DNA of 64,000 nucleotides. Origin: Siphonodentalium dalli. Its lineage: Eukaryota; Mollusca; Scaphopoda; Gadilida; Siphonodentaliidae. The stretch is taken from assembly GCA_032622095.1 (NCBI GenBank), contig CP136069.1, positions 52,250,760 through 52,314,759 of the forward strand, written 5' to 3'. A program made the translations under genes and the position numbers. The notes beneath the pieces were generated by a model that worked only from the letters and a program-made list of their open reading frames with translations, was not told where the DNA came from and did not search any database. How positions within the stretch are numbered: position 1 is the first letter of the stretch; each line of letters begins with the position of its first letter. Of the stretch, positions 22,358 through 36,400 are shown piece after piece.

Positions 22358-24207
22358 CGTTATTTCGCTAAAATCCGATTCAGATTCTGGATTCAGATTA
22401 CAGATTGGTCCCCGTACGACTTGGTTCGGCAAAAGAACAGACCAGAAATTGGCAGAATCAGTAAACGAACAGACCGTAATCTCAATTTCGTGGTAATCCG
22501 ATTGGGATTCGGATTCCGATTACGGACTCAAATGTTCGTAATGTAAACAAACCGAGATTTCGCCACCTCAGAGTTTAAAAACACAATAAAACATAAGAAT
22601 CCGTCTCTTGTGTATAAATTATTGCAGAATATAAACGATCTATATCAAAGAATTTTAAATGCGGAGACAAATTTGTTTTATTGAATGTAAACTGGGAGAA
22701 TATTACTGAAATTAGCCAAATAATAACGCTATTGATAGTAACGCTGGGGGAGCACTTCGGTTGATGGCGAAGCAATTGCAAATCATTGTTGATTGTCACT
22801 TTCATATGTCCATTTCATAATTCCATCCTTAAAATACCGCCCGAAACCATGTCGATTTCGAATTCGGCGGATACGTCACCATTGACCGAATTCATATGAA
22901 CCTGCATGGATATGTCTTCTGCTGTGTTCGTTATTATAATGTTTCTTCTTATTCAAGCAATAGTAGGATTATATGGTATCGATGGATTATCAGATACACG
23001 TATGTACTATCATCTAGTCTTAAAGTTATAGCAATTTCATGTTTAACATGTTTTGTTTCGTTAAATGCAGTCGTTTTGCACAATAGTCGCTGTATAGACA
23101 ACAGATACATGTTCTAGGGCCGTGGCTAGAAGTTTCCTCAAATTTCCGGCCAACTGCACCCCCCCCCCCCCATTGAACCAAACATCAATCTCACAGGTTC
23201 GCAGAATTCAATTTGCTCCCCTTGGAAATATCCAATCTGACAAACACTAAGATTGGAAAATTACCAACTTTTACTGGTTGAAAAAAATCAAACAATGAGA
23301 ACAATGCCAACCTATATATGGTGTCAAATTAATGTCCAACTAATGTTGTGTCATGCATGAAATTTCCGACTGCTGGAATGTACCAACGTTTAGTTTAGAT
23401 ATATTTATTTCAAATATATGTCAAATTTAGATAACACATGATATATAACACATACATTTGTTTATACATACAAAGGAATTGGGGGACAAGTACTGACTCA
23501 CTTAAGGGTACCCCCTCTCCCATATGTTATTACACTGAAAAAATAAATAATTAGTAATGGCAAAGCAACATGACTACCAAAACAAGTTGAACATATATAC
23601 AGATCACTGGACACCCCCTCACCCCCGAGTTAGTCATAAGTTTGTATATGTATTTATTTAAAATCGGGTTTGTTTGTTGCGTTTGTTGGCTTGTACGTAT
23701 CATTATTTGAAACAGTTAGTCGAAATAATCCTGATTTTCCTCACGTATGAATGACTGCACAGCTTAGCAAATTGTACCAAAGTTCGGGGTGGGGGTCGAG
23801 ACACCCAATCAACCCCTGTCGTCACGTCCCTGTTCAACTGACAAGTTTCGTGTGTTCTTCACAACATCTTCGGAATTTGATTCAGGAGGCCTAGAGCTGT
23901 CATGTTTAGATATGCTTGCCATCATCAATAAACACACTTTAACTTGAAAAAAAAGAAGATGCGATTAAGTCGGATTGGCAGCAAATTATGTGCCGTGTAT
24001 ATACACATAGAAGAAAAGCATGACTTTCACAACAAACATGCACTTTATAAATATAAGATACAAATGATACTTGTGTCAAATACATGAGCCATGTTTGACG
24101 CTGGGAGAGAGTTTCGGAGACCACGTGGATTTCAAAATCTGACCTAGAATCGGGAATTAGCCCCGCCCCTGTAATCGGCTTCGGATTCTCAATCCGGATT
24201 TTAGCGA
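22358..24207. mobile_element. candidate DNA element with ATTTCGCTAAAATCCG ends
   Basis: ATTTCGCTAAAATCCG near 22363 is matched by CGGATTTTAGCGAAAT near 24195, and both ends continue with degenerate GATTCGGATTC-type repeats for about 130 bp. This suggests a DNA transposon relic of 1.8 kb. I found no target duplication and no transposase frame in it; the frames inside are below 80 codons. Confidence 0.5.
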
Positions 24208-24438
24208 AATTACGACTCAGACGACCAATTAATCAACTTCATGCCACACCGCTTACACAGTTACACCATATATTGCGTGGACCGGAAATTGTCGGCTTTC
24301 TATGACGTGGGGACTTGATATTGTATGTAGCTCTATGACATCTCAATGTTCTTAGTGATTGGTCTACCGTCTATGTACCTGTACTAGGGTAGCAATACAC
24401 AATTGTCAGCAAGTTTGGCCAACCTTGGAGAATGTACT

Positions 24439-25558
24439 CAGAGGCGGACTGGCCGATCGGGAGACCGGGAAATTTCCCGATGGGCCGGAGGCCGGAAAAA
24501 TTCTGATTCCACGTGATTTTCTATCAAGCGAGAATTCGATGGGGGTTTTTTTACGGTTGGGGGGGGGGGTATATATGGTTGGGCCGCCCAACCACAACTT
24601 GGGCCGCGAATGAAGCCGACGTGGGCCGTCACATGTGTTGTGTAACCAGCACTCTTCTCACATAAATTCAAGAAGTGAATTCCATTTTATAACGGCGTCT
24701 GAGATTTCCAGATTGTAACCATATTTGGAACCGTCACTAAACAAGAATATATTGATTCGGAAATTATTCCACATGTAAAATGTTTTACTTCGGATAATGT
24801 GTACTGCCAATATATATATATAAATATATATCACCCGAGAAGCGGAAAACCGGCGAGGAAAGACAGAATTTAAGTTTTTCAGGTTCCCCATGTGAGTATA
24901 ATGTGACATTCGGGGGGGGGGGCAGAGGCGGACTGACCGATCGGGAGACCGGGAAATTCCGGACGTGGGCCGCCACTGTTTTGTTTAACGAGCCGAACTG
25001 GCTAATCGTAAATTTGTCATTAAATGAACTTGTCAGCATCATATAACACCACATAAAGACCCCGCTAATCTCGAGATTTTAACGGTAACTCCCAGCTGTA
25101 AATCCGAAAACAAATCTCACCCACCCCTCCCGGACTCTCCCCCAATTGAAATTTACAACAAAATAGGAACGCTTCAGTTGATGCCAGTCTAGATGCTAGG
25201 ATTCGCGATGTTTTTGTATATATAGTTTTCAAAATTTCTCAACCATGAACAGCCCGGTGTGTCATGTTCTCTTGCCGTAGCCGTTTGCATTTGTCTGGAG
25301 TTAGACTGCTAGATGTTCGAATTTATGCAATTGTTCAGGTAAAAATATCTGAATATATATGAACCATGGTTTATGAATATATATAGGATATTAGGCCACG
25401 GGTGGAAACGGAATTATGACATGTATTTGGTCTGATTCTGATTCAAGGGGGGGGGGGTGCAGTTGGAATTTCCAAGGTGGACTGTGGACACACCCCGAAC
25501 AGATGGGCCGGTATTATATTTATTTCCCGGGCCGGATTTTTGGCCCAGTCCGCCTCTG
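24439..25558. mobile_element. non-autonomous hAT element with 8-bp target duplication
   Basis: The 1120-bp element has terminal inverted repeats CAGAGGCGGACTGG(G)CC and is flanked on both sides by AATGTACT (24431-24438 and 25559-25566). An 8-bp duplication with CAG-starting ends is the hAT signature. A second copy of the left end (CAGAGGCGGACTGACC) lies inside at 24923, in direct orientation, so the element includes an internal duplication or a nested relative. No transposase is encoded. Confidence 0.93.
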
Positions 25559-25566
25559 AATGTACT

Positions 25567-26524
25567 GTACTGCAAATATGCTGCGCAATTATCTTTGATA
25601 TATAGGTTCCATCAATGATGTTCTATTCTCGACATAAAGTGTAGGTGAAATCAAATGTCTGTATTTTAGCTTCTTGGTAGACCTGAGACTTCATTACTGA
25701 GTTATGCCCCTTGGTTTGCACATGCAAAACGCTTAAATTTACCCATTTCTTTTTACTCAAAATGGCCATTTCAACACAAAAATAGACCGTGACAGCGGAA
25801 ATGTTAGTAAATAAGGTCCTCCCACATGATAGAGCTATGTTAGAGCTGAGAAATATTTAAAGAAGATAAATAGTTATCATAGCAATTTAAAAAAAAATAT
25901 CTTGCAAGCGAAGATGACAGAATTCAGGGAAGAATCGGGCTATTTTCTTTGATATATATGATTTATTCAACCTATCATATTTGCCACACCATTGTTTTAA
26001 CCATCTCACGACTATATCGCGAACGCGTCATGGAAAAAAAATAACCTGTTATAACTACAGATCAATTACCAACATCATGGATAATAAATTTCAGTGAATT
26101 ATACTTTTTTTTTTTAATATAGCCAATTTAACAGTGAATGTGTGCATTTATAAATATGTATATGTAAGCATATACAATAATTCTATTTAGTTGTATATGC
26201 TTATATATTAGTAATATTCATATACATGTTACAGTGTTATACATATATGTAGCGATGAAGGTTATGTAATGTAATCCATGTATACAACATTTGTCACCCG
26301 GAAGCTCACATGCCTATGTACATATTGTATATATTTAACTGTTATTATCTCCATACCTGGGTATGTATAGGTTTATGAGAAATAAACTGAAACTGATTGT
26401 GAAAATAAAATTGACGAATTAGACAGATCAGTGAAACTATGAAATGCGATAATTGAGTTGGGATAAAGGAATGTTTTACATAACTATTACACCATTAGTA
26501 TTTTTTAGCATTTATCCAGCTTCG
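25567..26524. other. no gene seen
   Basis: AT-rich sequence with short inverted TATATGCTTATA-type motifs near 26155-26205 and an AAATAAACTGAAACTG polyadenylation-like string near 26381. No frame or known element is supported. Confidence 0.45.
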
Positions 26525-26950
26525 CACCAATACTAATATGACATGGCAGTGGTCATGAGAGCATAGAATGCGCCTTTGTAGCGATTGTTTACTTTTCAAG
26601 TCTGTCACCGGAGACAGCTAATTCGGTGGGGCAGTTTGGGAACACCGCTTCGGAGTTGCTATCGTGTCAGATTGTCTTTATGGACAATAGATGTTCTAGA
26701 ATCGTTTTAAATAAGTGAAATTTACACCAGCAAGTATAGTTTAATAGTTTACGGTGTGGTGTCTTGCTTTTGTATAGGCCTTGTGATAATATGCTTCGTT
26801 TTATCGAGTTGGAACATTTAATTTGCTGTAGTATTATTTTGTTTTACTGGCAGAGTTATGCATATTGAATAAAAAAATAGTTTATATAAAAACGTGTCTC
26901 CAAATATCTGAATAATTAGTCCACGGTGCCCATGCAATGATAATATTACA
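26525..26950 (+). repeat. candidate 5' LTR of the split Gypsy element
   Basis: Placed here because the gag relic starts about 150 bp further on and the stretch ends AATATTACA directly before TGGTGGCACTAAG, a plausible CA-terminus and primer-binding site. It contains an AATAAA near 26868. No 3' LTR was found for comparison (the 3' side is interrupted after about 43.97 kb), so the left boundary is approximate. Confidence 0.3.
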
Positions 26951-27099
26951 TGGTGGCACTAAGAAACTCTCTCTCCACTACTGTGCAAGTTGAGCGCTTG
27001 GTGAACACAAAGTCGCTCTATAAACTTCTCGTTTCATGTTTTCGTCTGTGCGACCTTTGACCCCGGAAAATCGCAACACAGTGATCTCCCATATATCCC

Positions 27100-27946
27100 A
27101 GAGCCTATAGATATGGACAATAATGTCGTAGATAACTGGAAATTATGGAAACAATAAATGTGGTCAAATTATCTCCGGTCTGGATGCACGGAAACCTAAA
27201 TATCAGACAGCCCTACTACTACTACACTGAATGGGAAAATAGGCACTAAGGATATACAATGCTATGACTTTTACTGATGCTGAAGACAAGAATGGTCCAA
27301 ATTTGATCATAGAAAAATTTGATAGACACATTCTACGGGTGACCCAGGGTGACCAAGGATTTCTTTGAGAGGATGAAATTCAATCAAAGAAACCAAGAAA
27401 GTGGTGAAACTATAGACCAATATGTCGCTACACTACGAAACCTGTCCAAAACATGTGGATTTTGTGATTGATTGAAAGAAGAATTAATCATGGATAGGAT
27501 TTTTCTAGGAGTATACGATGAACAGACACGAGAAATAATTATTTCGCAGAGCAAACTGGATCTCCCGAAAACAAGTGACAATTGTCGTGGAACTGTGGCA
27601 GCACATGAGCAGATGCGCGTGATGAGTTCTCAAGCAGCTGTGGACATCAACAAATATGATCGGGCTCAATGTACAAAACTTCAACAAAGCCAAAGTGACT
27701 GCAAAGCCAAAATCAATCTGCCTCATTGAAGTGTAAATTTTGCAACCAGTTTCACAAATTCAAAAAGGAACTCTGTCCAGCTTGGGGCAAAAAGTGCAAT
27801 GTCTGCCTTTTGAAAAACCACTTTAGTTCTTATTATGTTTGCCGAGCACAAGTTCATTATGGAAACCCACATGATAATGACCCACCTGACTACTCATCTT
27901 ATTGTGAAAGTATCAGTTCTGTAACTGTTGAAACTGCATATGCTAA
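27100..27946 (+). pseudogene. Gypsy gag relic with zinc knuckle
   Basis: A gag-like coding sequence runs through several frames: a capsid-like part (around 27130-27480) with stops and frameshifts, then open frames 27472-27729 and 27726-27946. The last carries a Cys/His-rich nucleocapsid segment with CKFCNQFHKFKKELCPAW and further Cys/His residues (CNVCLLKNHF), the pattern of Gypsy gag proteins in which a knuckle is followed by KKELCPAWGKKC. It stops being gag exactly at 27946, where the DNA transposon begins; the same frame resumes at 33261. It is a dead copy of the group-antigen gene of a plus-strand LTR element. Confidence 0.8.
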
Positions 27947-30900
27947 TAGTATAGCCGGAGAAGGGTTGGACCTAGAAGAAATTGGTAGAGAAGCGAACAA
28001 CATATCCAAAATCCGCTAAAATCCGCTTTGAGCAATTTTTTCTACATCACTTTGAAATATTGTCACCTTTGTGTTGATTTTCAAATTAGCAATAAATTTT
28101 AAAACAGTGGGTACCAAGATGACATTGACATTGATAACTATAATTGTTACTAGTATTACCTCCAGTCTATATTACCCTTTATATATTAGTCAATATTGAC
28201 GAAAATTTCGGCCCTATTTTTATTGTTTTTTTCACTTGCGCAAAAAAATGTATCTTTTTCAAAATGATCTCCGAGTAATTTGCATATATTTTGGAAATTG
28301 GATAATCGAATGTATCGCAAATGGTACTAAATGGTATGCACATGCATATCCTCAATACAACAGTATCAAATATGTATAATTTAATTAATAATAGAGCTAG
28401 AATATCTAAAAACTATTAACCCTACCCCCAAAAAATGAAATTTCAGGTAAAAAAAATGGAAAATATAAAAACACTTAAAATATAACTATTTATTGATTAA
28501 CTATGAGGTATGCGTAATACTTTTAAGTCATTATAGTGACATGTTTATAGAAAAGTATTGGTTATGTTGTGAATATGACAGAGAAACCCCGATATTATAA
28601 TATATACAATGTATATAGTCGGAAAACTCGACCATTGAACCTGGTATAACTACTCATAGAATAATATCTGATGTATTTTGCTAAAAAGAACAACAGTTGA
28701 TACACACATATGTGTTACAACGTGACCTTCATACTCCAAGATGGGTGTCATAATAGGGACCAAAATTTAAAGAAAGTAATATTTTGTCATATTGGTGTTC
28801 CACTTTCAGCTCTCAGTCTCGCCTTCAATGAGAAATTCCTCCGAATGTTTTCATCCATCACCACGACAGTGACCGCAGGCTACAACACAATGGAGTCCAC
28901 TTTTTCTACATGCACATGAATTATTCCCACAAGACGTCCTACTCATGCACTAGCCCGCACTTGCAACGGACAAATTTTAGCAATGAATCGGTTGCAGCTT
29001 CTAGGTATGTCATGACTGGAACTAATTGTGCCCCTTGTGTTTTCCACCCCCACTCTGCTGGGTCCATATGTGTGTCCCACATAGATTTCCATATCATAAC
29101 CTGCATGTGAACTCTTTAATAGGCTATGGAAATATGCTGCCCGTTCCGTCGGTGGTAAGTTCAGCAGATCCAATAATCCTATGGCCAAGGAAATCATTTC
29201 CAAGAATTTCCTCAAACCATTCCGAGTGTCATCCTTTTTGCCAGCATAAATCATCTTGAACAATTTCACACCAACATCGCCAACGAGTTTTTCACCAGCT
29301 GTATGTTGCTTATGACACTCGCCATTTGTTGTATTTCGGGCGACTCTATTTTCTTTAGCATGCTTGTTTTACCTTGCCCGTATGTCGCTGATGTTGTGCC
29401 GCATCCAGTCCAGGTATGAATAAAGAGAATATTGGTCGTCCTTCTGCACACTATCTTGGATTTTCCAGATAGCTACACCACCCTTGACTGTCTTCCCTGC
29501 ATTTGAAAGGAAGTATATATCTGCCATGTCTTCATTCCAATGGTACACGAGCAGGACTAACAAATCAGTGCCATCGGCCGCCACAATTACCTCTTTCTCA
29601 TCTGGTGTCTGATATTGTCAGTTTTGATATCTGTCCAACATGTGGATCAAGTGTTTCCAAAACGTTGTCAGTGTCAGACAGAAGACCAGTTTCGTTATCT
29701 ACAGCGTTGACAATTTCGCCCGCCGATTCTGAATCCGTTATGTCAGGCAGTACTCTATCGGGTTATTCGACGACAGCCGATGTTAACTTGTTATAAAGAG
29801 CTACCTCTACTAGTATGTGGCCACGAATATATGTTGAGATTGCCTTTCCACTTATCATATGTTGTACTGCTTTAGGACCATATATTGTTTCCACTGCCTC
29901 TTCCAAACCATATCCACATCATGGAACCAATGCTTCCAAGACAGCACATCATGACGTTGAATCCCCCGAGTCGGCAAACGACATTCTACTGCCTTTAACC
30001 ACAGTGGCTGATCAAATGTCAAGCATGGGGTTGAAATGCTTTGTTTGATAGTCTCATTCTGTATGAAAAGCAATGTAGAATAAATACAGGACTCGTCGGA
30101 CGGATTCAAATCAATGATAGGCAAAAACACTTCTGATTTATTGGACGGGTCATTTGGGCACTCGGAGAATATATGTTCCATATAGACCCGACCAATTGGG
30201 TATAGGTGTGCTCGCTTACTGGAAAGCCGCCCTGCATGCAAGAGCAAATCTGAATTGATATATGTGTAGCAATGTATGTAGGAACTGTAGTTGGAGCAGA
30301 GGCTTGTATGTGACTATTGAAAGTCACTTTTCGGGACAACTCATGTATTGGTGAATATAAGGCACTCCTTTGCCTTTCACAATATCATCAAACTTGGATC
30401 TGTTAATCATCTTGGCTGTAGTGGGGAATAATCGCGTGGAGTACATACAGCAATTATTTCCATTCCATGAAATGTCCCGTGACCATCTAGTGTTGCAACA
30501 TTATGCTCCACGTTATCTGCAACCCACTGTGTAAACGTCCCTGTGAAATATGAAGCAAGAACACTGTCGTCATCTTCGGCCTGGATTACTGACTGCTTGT
30601 ACAACTCAACTTCATAGTAATTAATCGAGAAGCCTAATCGCGATAGTTCCGTTACAAGCCAATTTTACCCAAATATATGATCCAGCTCGACACCAAGGCC
30701 GAATAAAATCGGTGATATCACTGATCGTTGTCGTGTTGCTTGAATAATAGACTGACCAATACTGATTTGTATCAATTCTAAAGGAACCAGAACTTTCAAC
30801 AGAGTTAGCAGATGGGCTGTAATCAAGCGTTTACCTCGCTCAACATCAGAAATGTCATCCATGCTAGGGCAAGGATGTACACTGTACCCCATCTCACTCA

Positions 30901-33257
30901 ATTGAGCTCTGATCATCTTGGCAGCTGCCATTACTATCCTCTCGGCTTCGCCCTCAATGTCATTTTTATCTCGGCGTACCACTTATCATTGATTATGAAA
31001 TCGGCCATATTTCTGAAACAAATAACGTTGATTCGACCATCCACCTCAGCACAAACTATGTAGGTCCCATAGTGGTCAAGTAATTTCTCCTTTAGCCATT
31101 TTATGGAATATACTTCGGACCCACCAGAGAATTATACCATCTTACTATGAAGTTCATAGAGAGTGTATCATTCGGCACCAGATTCTGACTCAATCCACTC
31201 ACAGACAATTTGAAACCATTGCTGCATTTCATAGTCTATTTTCCGACCGGACTGTGGCTTTCGATCCGTTGGTACTGTGATATATTTTTTCAACATGAAA
31301 CGATTGAGACAACTGTCATGGTAAACAGCTTCAGCCGCAACCAGATCAATACAACCATGATGTTTTGTTTGGACAAAAAGATAAACGAATCCCCCCTTTT
31401 CGCACAACACTCTAATAACTTGTTGCGCAGTGGAAGTGTGGTGACACTTCGAACTTGTGTTCTAAGAGGATTGTTTTTATCGAAATGGGCATGTTGTCCA
31501 CATATCAAGCAGTCATCTTTGTAATTGAAAGGTAACAGGCTAGATCTGAGTTTTTTGTCGATGATATCTCAACATTGCCACTAGCACTGCACAACCCCCT
31601 CTCTTAGAATCTGTAAAATCACGTCTGCATTTTCTATGTACCAACACATTTCTAATAGGACTTGCACTAGTGCGACTATTTAAGTAACGCACGAGGTCTA
31701 GCCGATCACATTTCTCGCCGAAACTAATGAGGGTTAATATGCCTTTCTCCAAAACAGCAACTGACTGCTCTTCATCAAACCCAATAATACATATAACACA
31801 TAAGTCAGCCGATAAATGACTAGTGTCCCCTGATGCTAATTCCTCAGACATGTCTATAATAATACACATATTAATATGACACTCAAATAAACTATGATTA
31901 AACTCAAATGATAGAAAATGTGATTCTAATAAAACAATTAATTACAACACTCTCACCAAGATAGCCTCACCAGTGATAATTACAATCAAATTGTCTCTAG
32001 CGTACGTTGACACCGTTAGGTTTCAGCATGAGACGAAGTTTGACAAACCAATTTAATATAGAAATATTAATACACGTGTATCGATATGATAAAGTGCTGC
32101 GAAGTAGCTATGCGATGTGAGCGAGAGTTTGACTTGCATACAAGTGACAAAATGTGTCAATGCTTTATGGGTGGCGGATGCCTGGCAAATTAACAAAGGG
32201 CATTTGGATACGAATAGTTCAGTACACAATGCTACATTGTTTGGTGTGGCATTAATATACTATATGACACATGAAGATCATATTTGACGCTCTTTACTAA
32301 CTCCATGTGTAATAGCCATTCATTGTGATTGCATGGGAGAATCAAAACAAAATGGGTTAAATGTGCCCCCTTGCACAGTTCTCAGGTTCATTATTTCCCA
32401 GTCGGAGTTAGGTGGATTTTGGAATATTCATGAGATATCCACCACATACCTGCCCCAAACTCGGTTCTGGAAATATTTATATCAAGTTCAGCAGCTGAGT
32501 TAACAATTGCTCGCCTTTTATTGGGTCAATGTTCATATACTATACGGGTGTTCTCTGTTATATTCATAAAATAACCACTAATGTTCTATAAACATGCTAC
32601 CAAAATTATTTAAAAGAATTACAAATACCCCATAGTTGATCAATAAATAGGTAGTGTTATAGTTTTAAGTATTTTATTTTTTCCATTTGTTTTACCTGAA
32701 ATTTCATGTTTTGGGGGTAGGGTTAATATTTTTCAGATATTTGTACTCTATGTTTAATTAAATTATCCACGTTTCATATTAACGTATTCGGGACATGCTT
32801 GTGCACATTTAAATATCATTTGCGACACATTCGATGAACAAATCTCCAAACAATATACAATTTACTCGGATATATTTTTGAAAATGCGACACATTTTTGC
32901 GAAACTGAATGATATTTTCGTTAAAAAAATTAAAATTTCGCGGAAACTGTGGCCAATATTGACTTATTTACAAAGTTAAATACATACTGGATGTAATCTA
33001 TATCACAGTTACAATAATATATCAATGTTATCTTGGTACCCAATGTTTGCCAATGAATCGCTCATTAGAAAATCAGCACACATATTTGAAAGAGGACCCC
33101 TATTTTAAAGTGATGTAGAAAAAATTGCTCAAAGCGGATTTTAGCGGATTTTGGATATATTATTCGGTAGATATTCCCGCGTCCAATGACATAAAAACCG
33201 CTTCTCTACCAATTTCTTCTAGGTTCACCATTTTTTTCGCCTTCTCCGACTATACTA
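27947..33257. mobile_element. 5.3-kb DNA transposon with about 0.7-kb terminal inverted repeats (Academ-like candidate)
   Basis: Left terminal repeat about 27947-28630 and right terminal repeat about 32510-33257 are imperfect inverted copies, with matching ends TAGTATAG(C/T)CGGAGAAGG and the shared blocks CTAGAAGAAATTGGTAGAGA and ATCCGCTAAAATCCGCTTTG. TAA stands on both sides (27944-27946 and 33258-33260). The left repeat lacks about 40 bp present in the right one. The interior encodes, on the minus strand, the PIN/XPG-like protein family listed separately. A 3-bp duplication plus an XPG-like nuclease recalls Academ transposons, but the superfamily call is inference. It lies inside the Gypsy gag-protease frame, which becomes continuous when the element and one TAA are taken out. 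Confidence 0.85.
28943..31869 (-). pseudogene. decayed transposon gene: zinc-binding N-terminus plus PIN/XPG-like domain
   Basis: Seven or more minus-strand fragments are colinear. From N- to C-terminus: 31540-31869 and 31168-31508 (Cys-rich segments with CVICIIGF, CGQHAHF and VAAEAVYHDSC, His-x2-Cys), 30665-30982 (helical, LISAHLL-type), 30407-30604 (FTQWVADNVEHNVATLDGHG followed by TFHGM), 29855-30247, 29369-29584 (ADGTDLLVLLVYHW, the acidic-hydrophobic motif of PIN/XPG-like nucleases), 29266-29451 (GCGTTSATYGQGK, where relatives have GCDTTS) and 28943-29269 (LPPTERAAYFHSL). The same order of blocks is found in large uncharacterised protein families of oysters, corals and other invertebrates. 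Many stops and frameshifts separate the blocks, so the gene is dead. Function as the element's transposase is inferred from its place between the inverted repeats. Confidence 0.75.
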
Positions 33258-33498
33258 TAATTCAATAAGCAACAATCAGCCAATATACTGTGAGATCCTT
33301 ATGAATCGTCAATCTGTAAAGTTTCAAGTTGACTGTGTTGCGTCAGTAAATGTATTGCCCAAAAAGACATGCGATGGATGCGGAAATATCACCAGCCAAT
33401 ATTCAACTGAAGATGTGGAATGGACCAACACTCGGTGCACTGGGGCGCGCGAAAATCAAAGTACTGAATCCTGCCAATGATCGCAAGTATAAGGTAAA
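33258..33498 (+). pseudogene. Gypsy protease fragment
   Basis: Right after the TAA duplication the plus strand encodes a retropepsin-like region: a lead-in PIYCEILMNRQSVKFQ, then VDCVASVNVLPKK, where the usual DSGAS or DTGAS catalytic core has become DCVAS, and after a frameshift near 33400 the conserved LKMWNGPTLGALGRAKIKVL and NDRKYKVNF. The Asp of the active site is present but the usual Gly is Val. It continues after the next insertion at about 38927. Confidence 0.8.
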
Positions 33499-36400
33499 TT
33501 TTTCCGCCAAGGAGAAGCCCTTCAACTGAACTATATGGATTATTATCCTCGGCCTTGTGTTATCAGGAGGGTTAAAATTTATTGTCCGTTTATTAGCCTA
33601 CTCCGGTCAATCAGCGCTCGGATTAGCTCACGCGTGAATGCGTCCCGTGCAAATCCCGCGCTCTTAACAATTCATCTAGCCAGTTTTATTTCTCTCCTTG
33701 GACCTATCAGACGTGGTTTTAACTAAAGGAAGTATTTCTCTATTGCGAGTTTATCAACTCAATATTTATTGTTGATAACAAACTTGCAATTTATCCGTTG
33801 CTTACCCGGTCGTTTAATATTTTTAAGTTCGCGCAGAAACTCTTCGTTTCATAGTATGCGCAACGCTATTTATAAATATTCCGTGTTTTTATCGACCCAT
33901 TTTATCTCGAAAAAATTTGGAATTGGAATCGACAAAATCACGTTGTGAACTTCGCCATTGATGGCCATTTTGACAATGACTACAGACGCACATCGTTTAC
34001 TTGTAGCGAACCTATATTGCATTATTGTGCAACATATACGGTGGCATGAATCGTCCGATTTCTGAGTCCACGTGGTACGGTATGCGAAGTCTCCTAATTT
34101 CGTGCTAACTATATTTCATGATGCCGACTTCTTGCTACGTTCATTTCATGTACACTACCTAATCGTATATGCAACAGCTCTGTTAGTGCGCAGAAAGTTG
34201 GCCAGGACAGAAATGTCTCCTTTGGCGATAATTTACATGTATTAATAAACAAGATAGAACTTGTAATCCAATGAAATTTCTTTTGCCTCAACTTATTGTA
34301 AGTTGAAGTTGAGCGACTGGAACTTAACCGACATTTGGTAAATGATTATCACAGAACATCATTTTACATATACAACATGTCGTTATAATTAATTGTGCTT
34401 ACCGATTAATTTTTGCATATCTTAGTTAGCCCGAATGTATTACTATTAACATGAGGGCTCGTGTTTGGATACTTGGAACGTCGCAAACGTTACATCGACT
34501 TCAAGATATTTATTTGAAATTCTGACTCTGTTCTTGCGATTCCATTTCCTTTCCCTCATTGTATTATCGGAACAATCGTTGGAAACAATGAGATTATGTT
34601 TGTTATAACACATAGTATTAATACTATTATATGACCTGTGTTCAAATAATGCTGTGTCTCTTGAATAGTCTCTTTCTTTACATGTCTGTCCAGTATTACT
34701 GACAGTGTCCGCTTGCTACGAATCGTGCAACTGGTTTGATTGGGGACTAGGATTATCTGACACAAGATTGGGCACCAAGGATTTTAATTTCAAGTTCCAG
34801 GGCTCAAAATACATTTCATTTTGGGAGAATCAAATGCTGAATCATGTCAGTCATGAGGCACTGAAAATTGTAAAGTTTTGTGAGAATCATTACGGGAATT
34901 GATTCGTTGATTCTCGTCGAATCTTGAAGCCTGAGTTCCCATTGTCGAATGGCGATCTCCATCAATTCATATCGGTACTCTGTCGTTATTTCGGCGACAA
35001 TTGTGTCTGTTTCTTTGCAATCACTCAATGTATTTTGCAGAATGGGCTTCCCTGTTCCATGACTGCACAGACATGCAAATGCAGTAGCCTGAACCTTCAG
35101 CTATAGTTTGCTTAAATATCCAAGGATACTTCCGTCCGTGGTCAGATCTCTTTGGAGAAATTTTGGATGCGAGCCTTTGGCTGGCCTACTTGTGGCATGT
35201 CACCATATCCGTGTGACCTAGCATGGTCGCAGTGTTGAAATGATTCATTGGCTAGCCAGTGTCTCAATAAATTTTCAGTCAATCAATGTTTATACTTTTG
35301 ATGATTTTGATGTTTGACATTTCCACGTGTTCACTGTAACAAATAGACAACATCTGAACTGTTATCCTCAGATATAGTGTTTGTAGATACATTCAAATTA
35401 CGAATTTAAATGATACAAAATGGTGAGCTTAAAAAACATGTATGGCCAGCCATAATTGTTCCATACTAGTACAAGGGTATCAGTGCCTCGAAGGCTCAAT
35501 GACATACGAACTGACTATATCAATATGGCGTAAATTTTCACTGATACCGACATACTTCTGCGCTTTCAATCCGTGAATAGTCAAGGTGAACTACTATGCA
35601 TTTATATTGTCAATAGCCTTTCCAACAGAGTCCATCACTTGGCTCTCTACCTTCTATTTCCACATATAGAAAAGATCAAATGTCAAATAGCCTTCACTCA
35701 CGTATTAAGCACAGTTACAGGAAATGCATTTATATTGCGCAGGGCCGCTGCCACTATAATTTCCATCAGAGACCAACACATGGCTCTTTTCCTTCTATTG
35801 CCTCATATCCAATTGATTATCGGGCAAATAACAGAAAGGACAGCATTTGTATTGTCACACATATAAAGTGCAGTTACATGAACAGCGTTTCTATTTATAT
35901 TGCGCACGACCACTGTAGGCCTGCGTATGGGAGGCGAACGACGGTTCGGTTCTCCTGGAAGTTGTGAAATCTAGGTCGCGTCAAAGTTGTATGTGGCTCT
36001 CGTGATACTGAATATAACAGTTTGTGTAACCTATGGGTACCTAAGCACAACCAGACAACCGACAAATACGTTACGGCTTCCGATTTATTTTGCATTCGGC
36101 AGGCCTGCCAGTGCCAATTTCAAAAGAGTCCAAAACATGGCTCTTCTCCTTCTATTACTACATATCCATATGATTATCTGGTAAATAGAAAACCTATATG
36201 AATACCACAAATGAAAGCATTTGTATCGTCACACATATAAAGCGCCGTTCCGCAAGAAGCCTTTATATTGTACATGACCACTGCCCAGTACCAGTGACTG
36301 GCGGGGTGCTACCATCGTTGATTTGGAAAACAAATCTTCAAGGGCGAATGCCACAGCTGAGCCTTCGGGTGGGGAAGACTCATCATGTGCCACTAACAGC

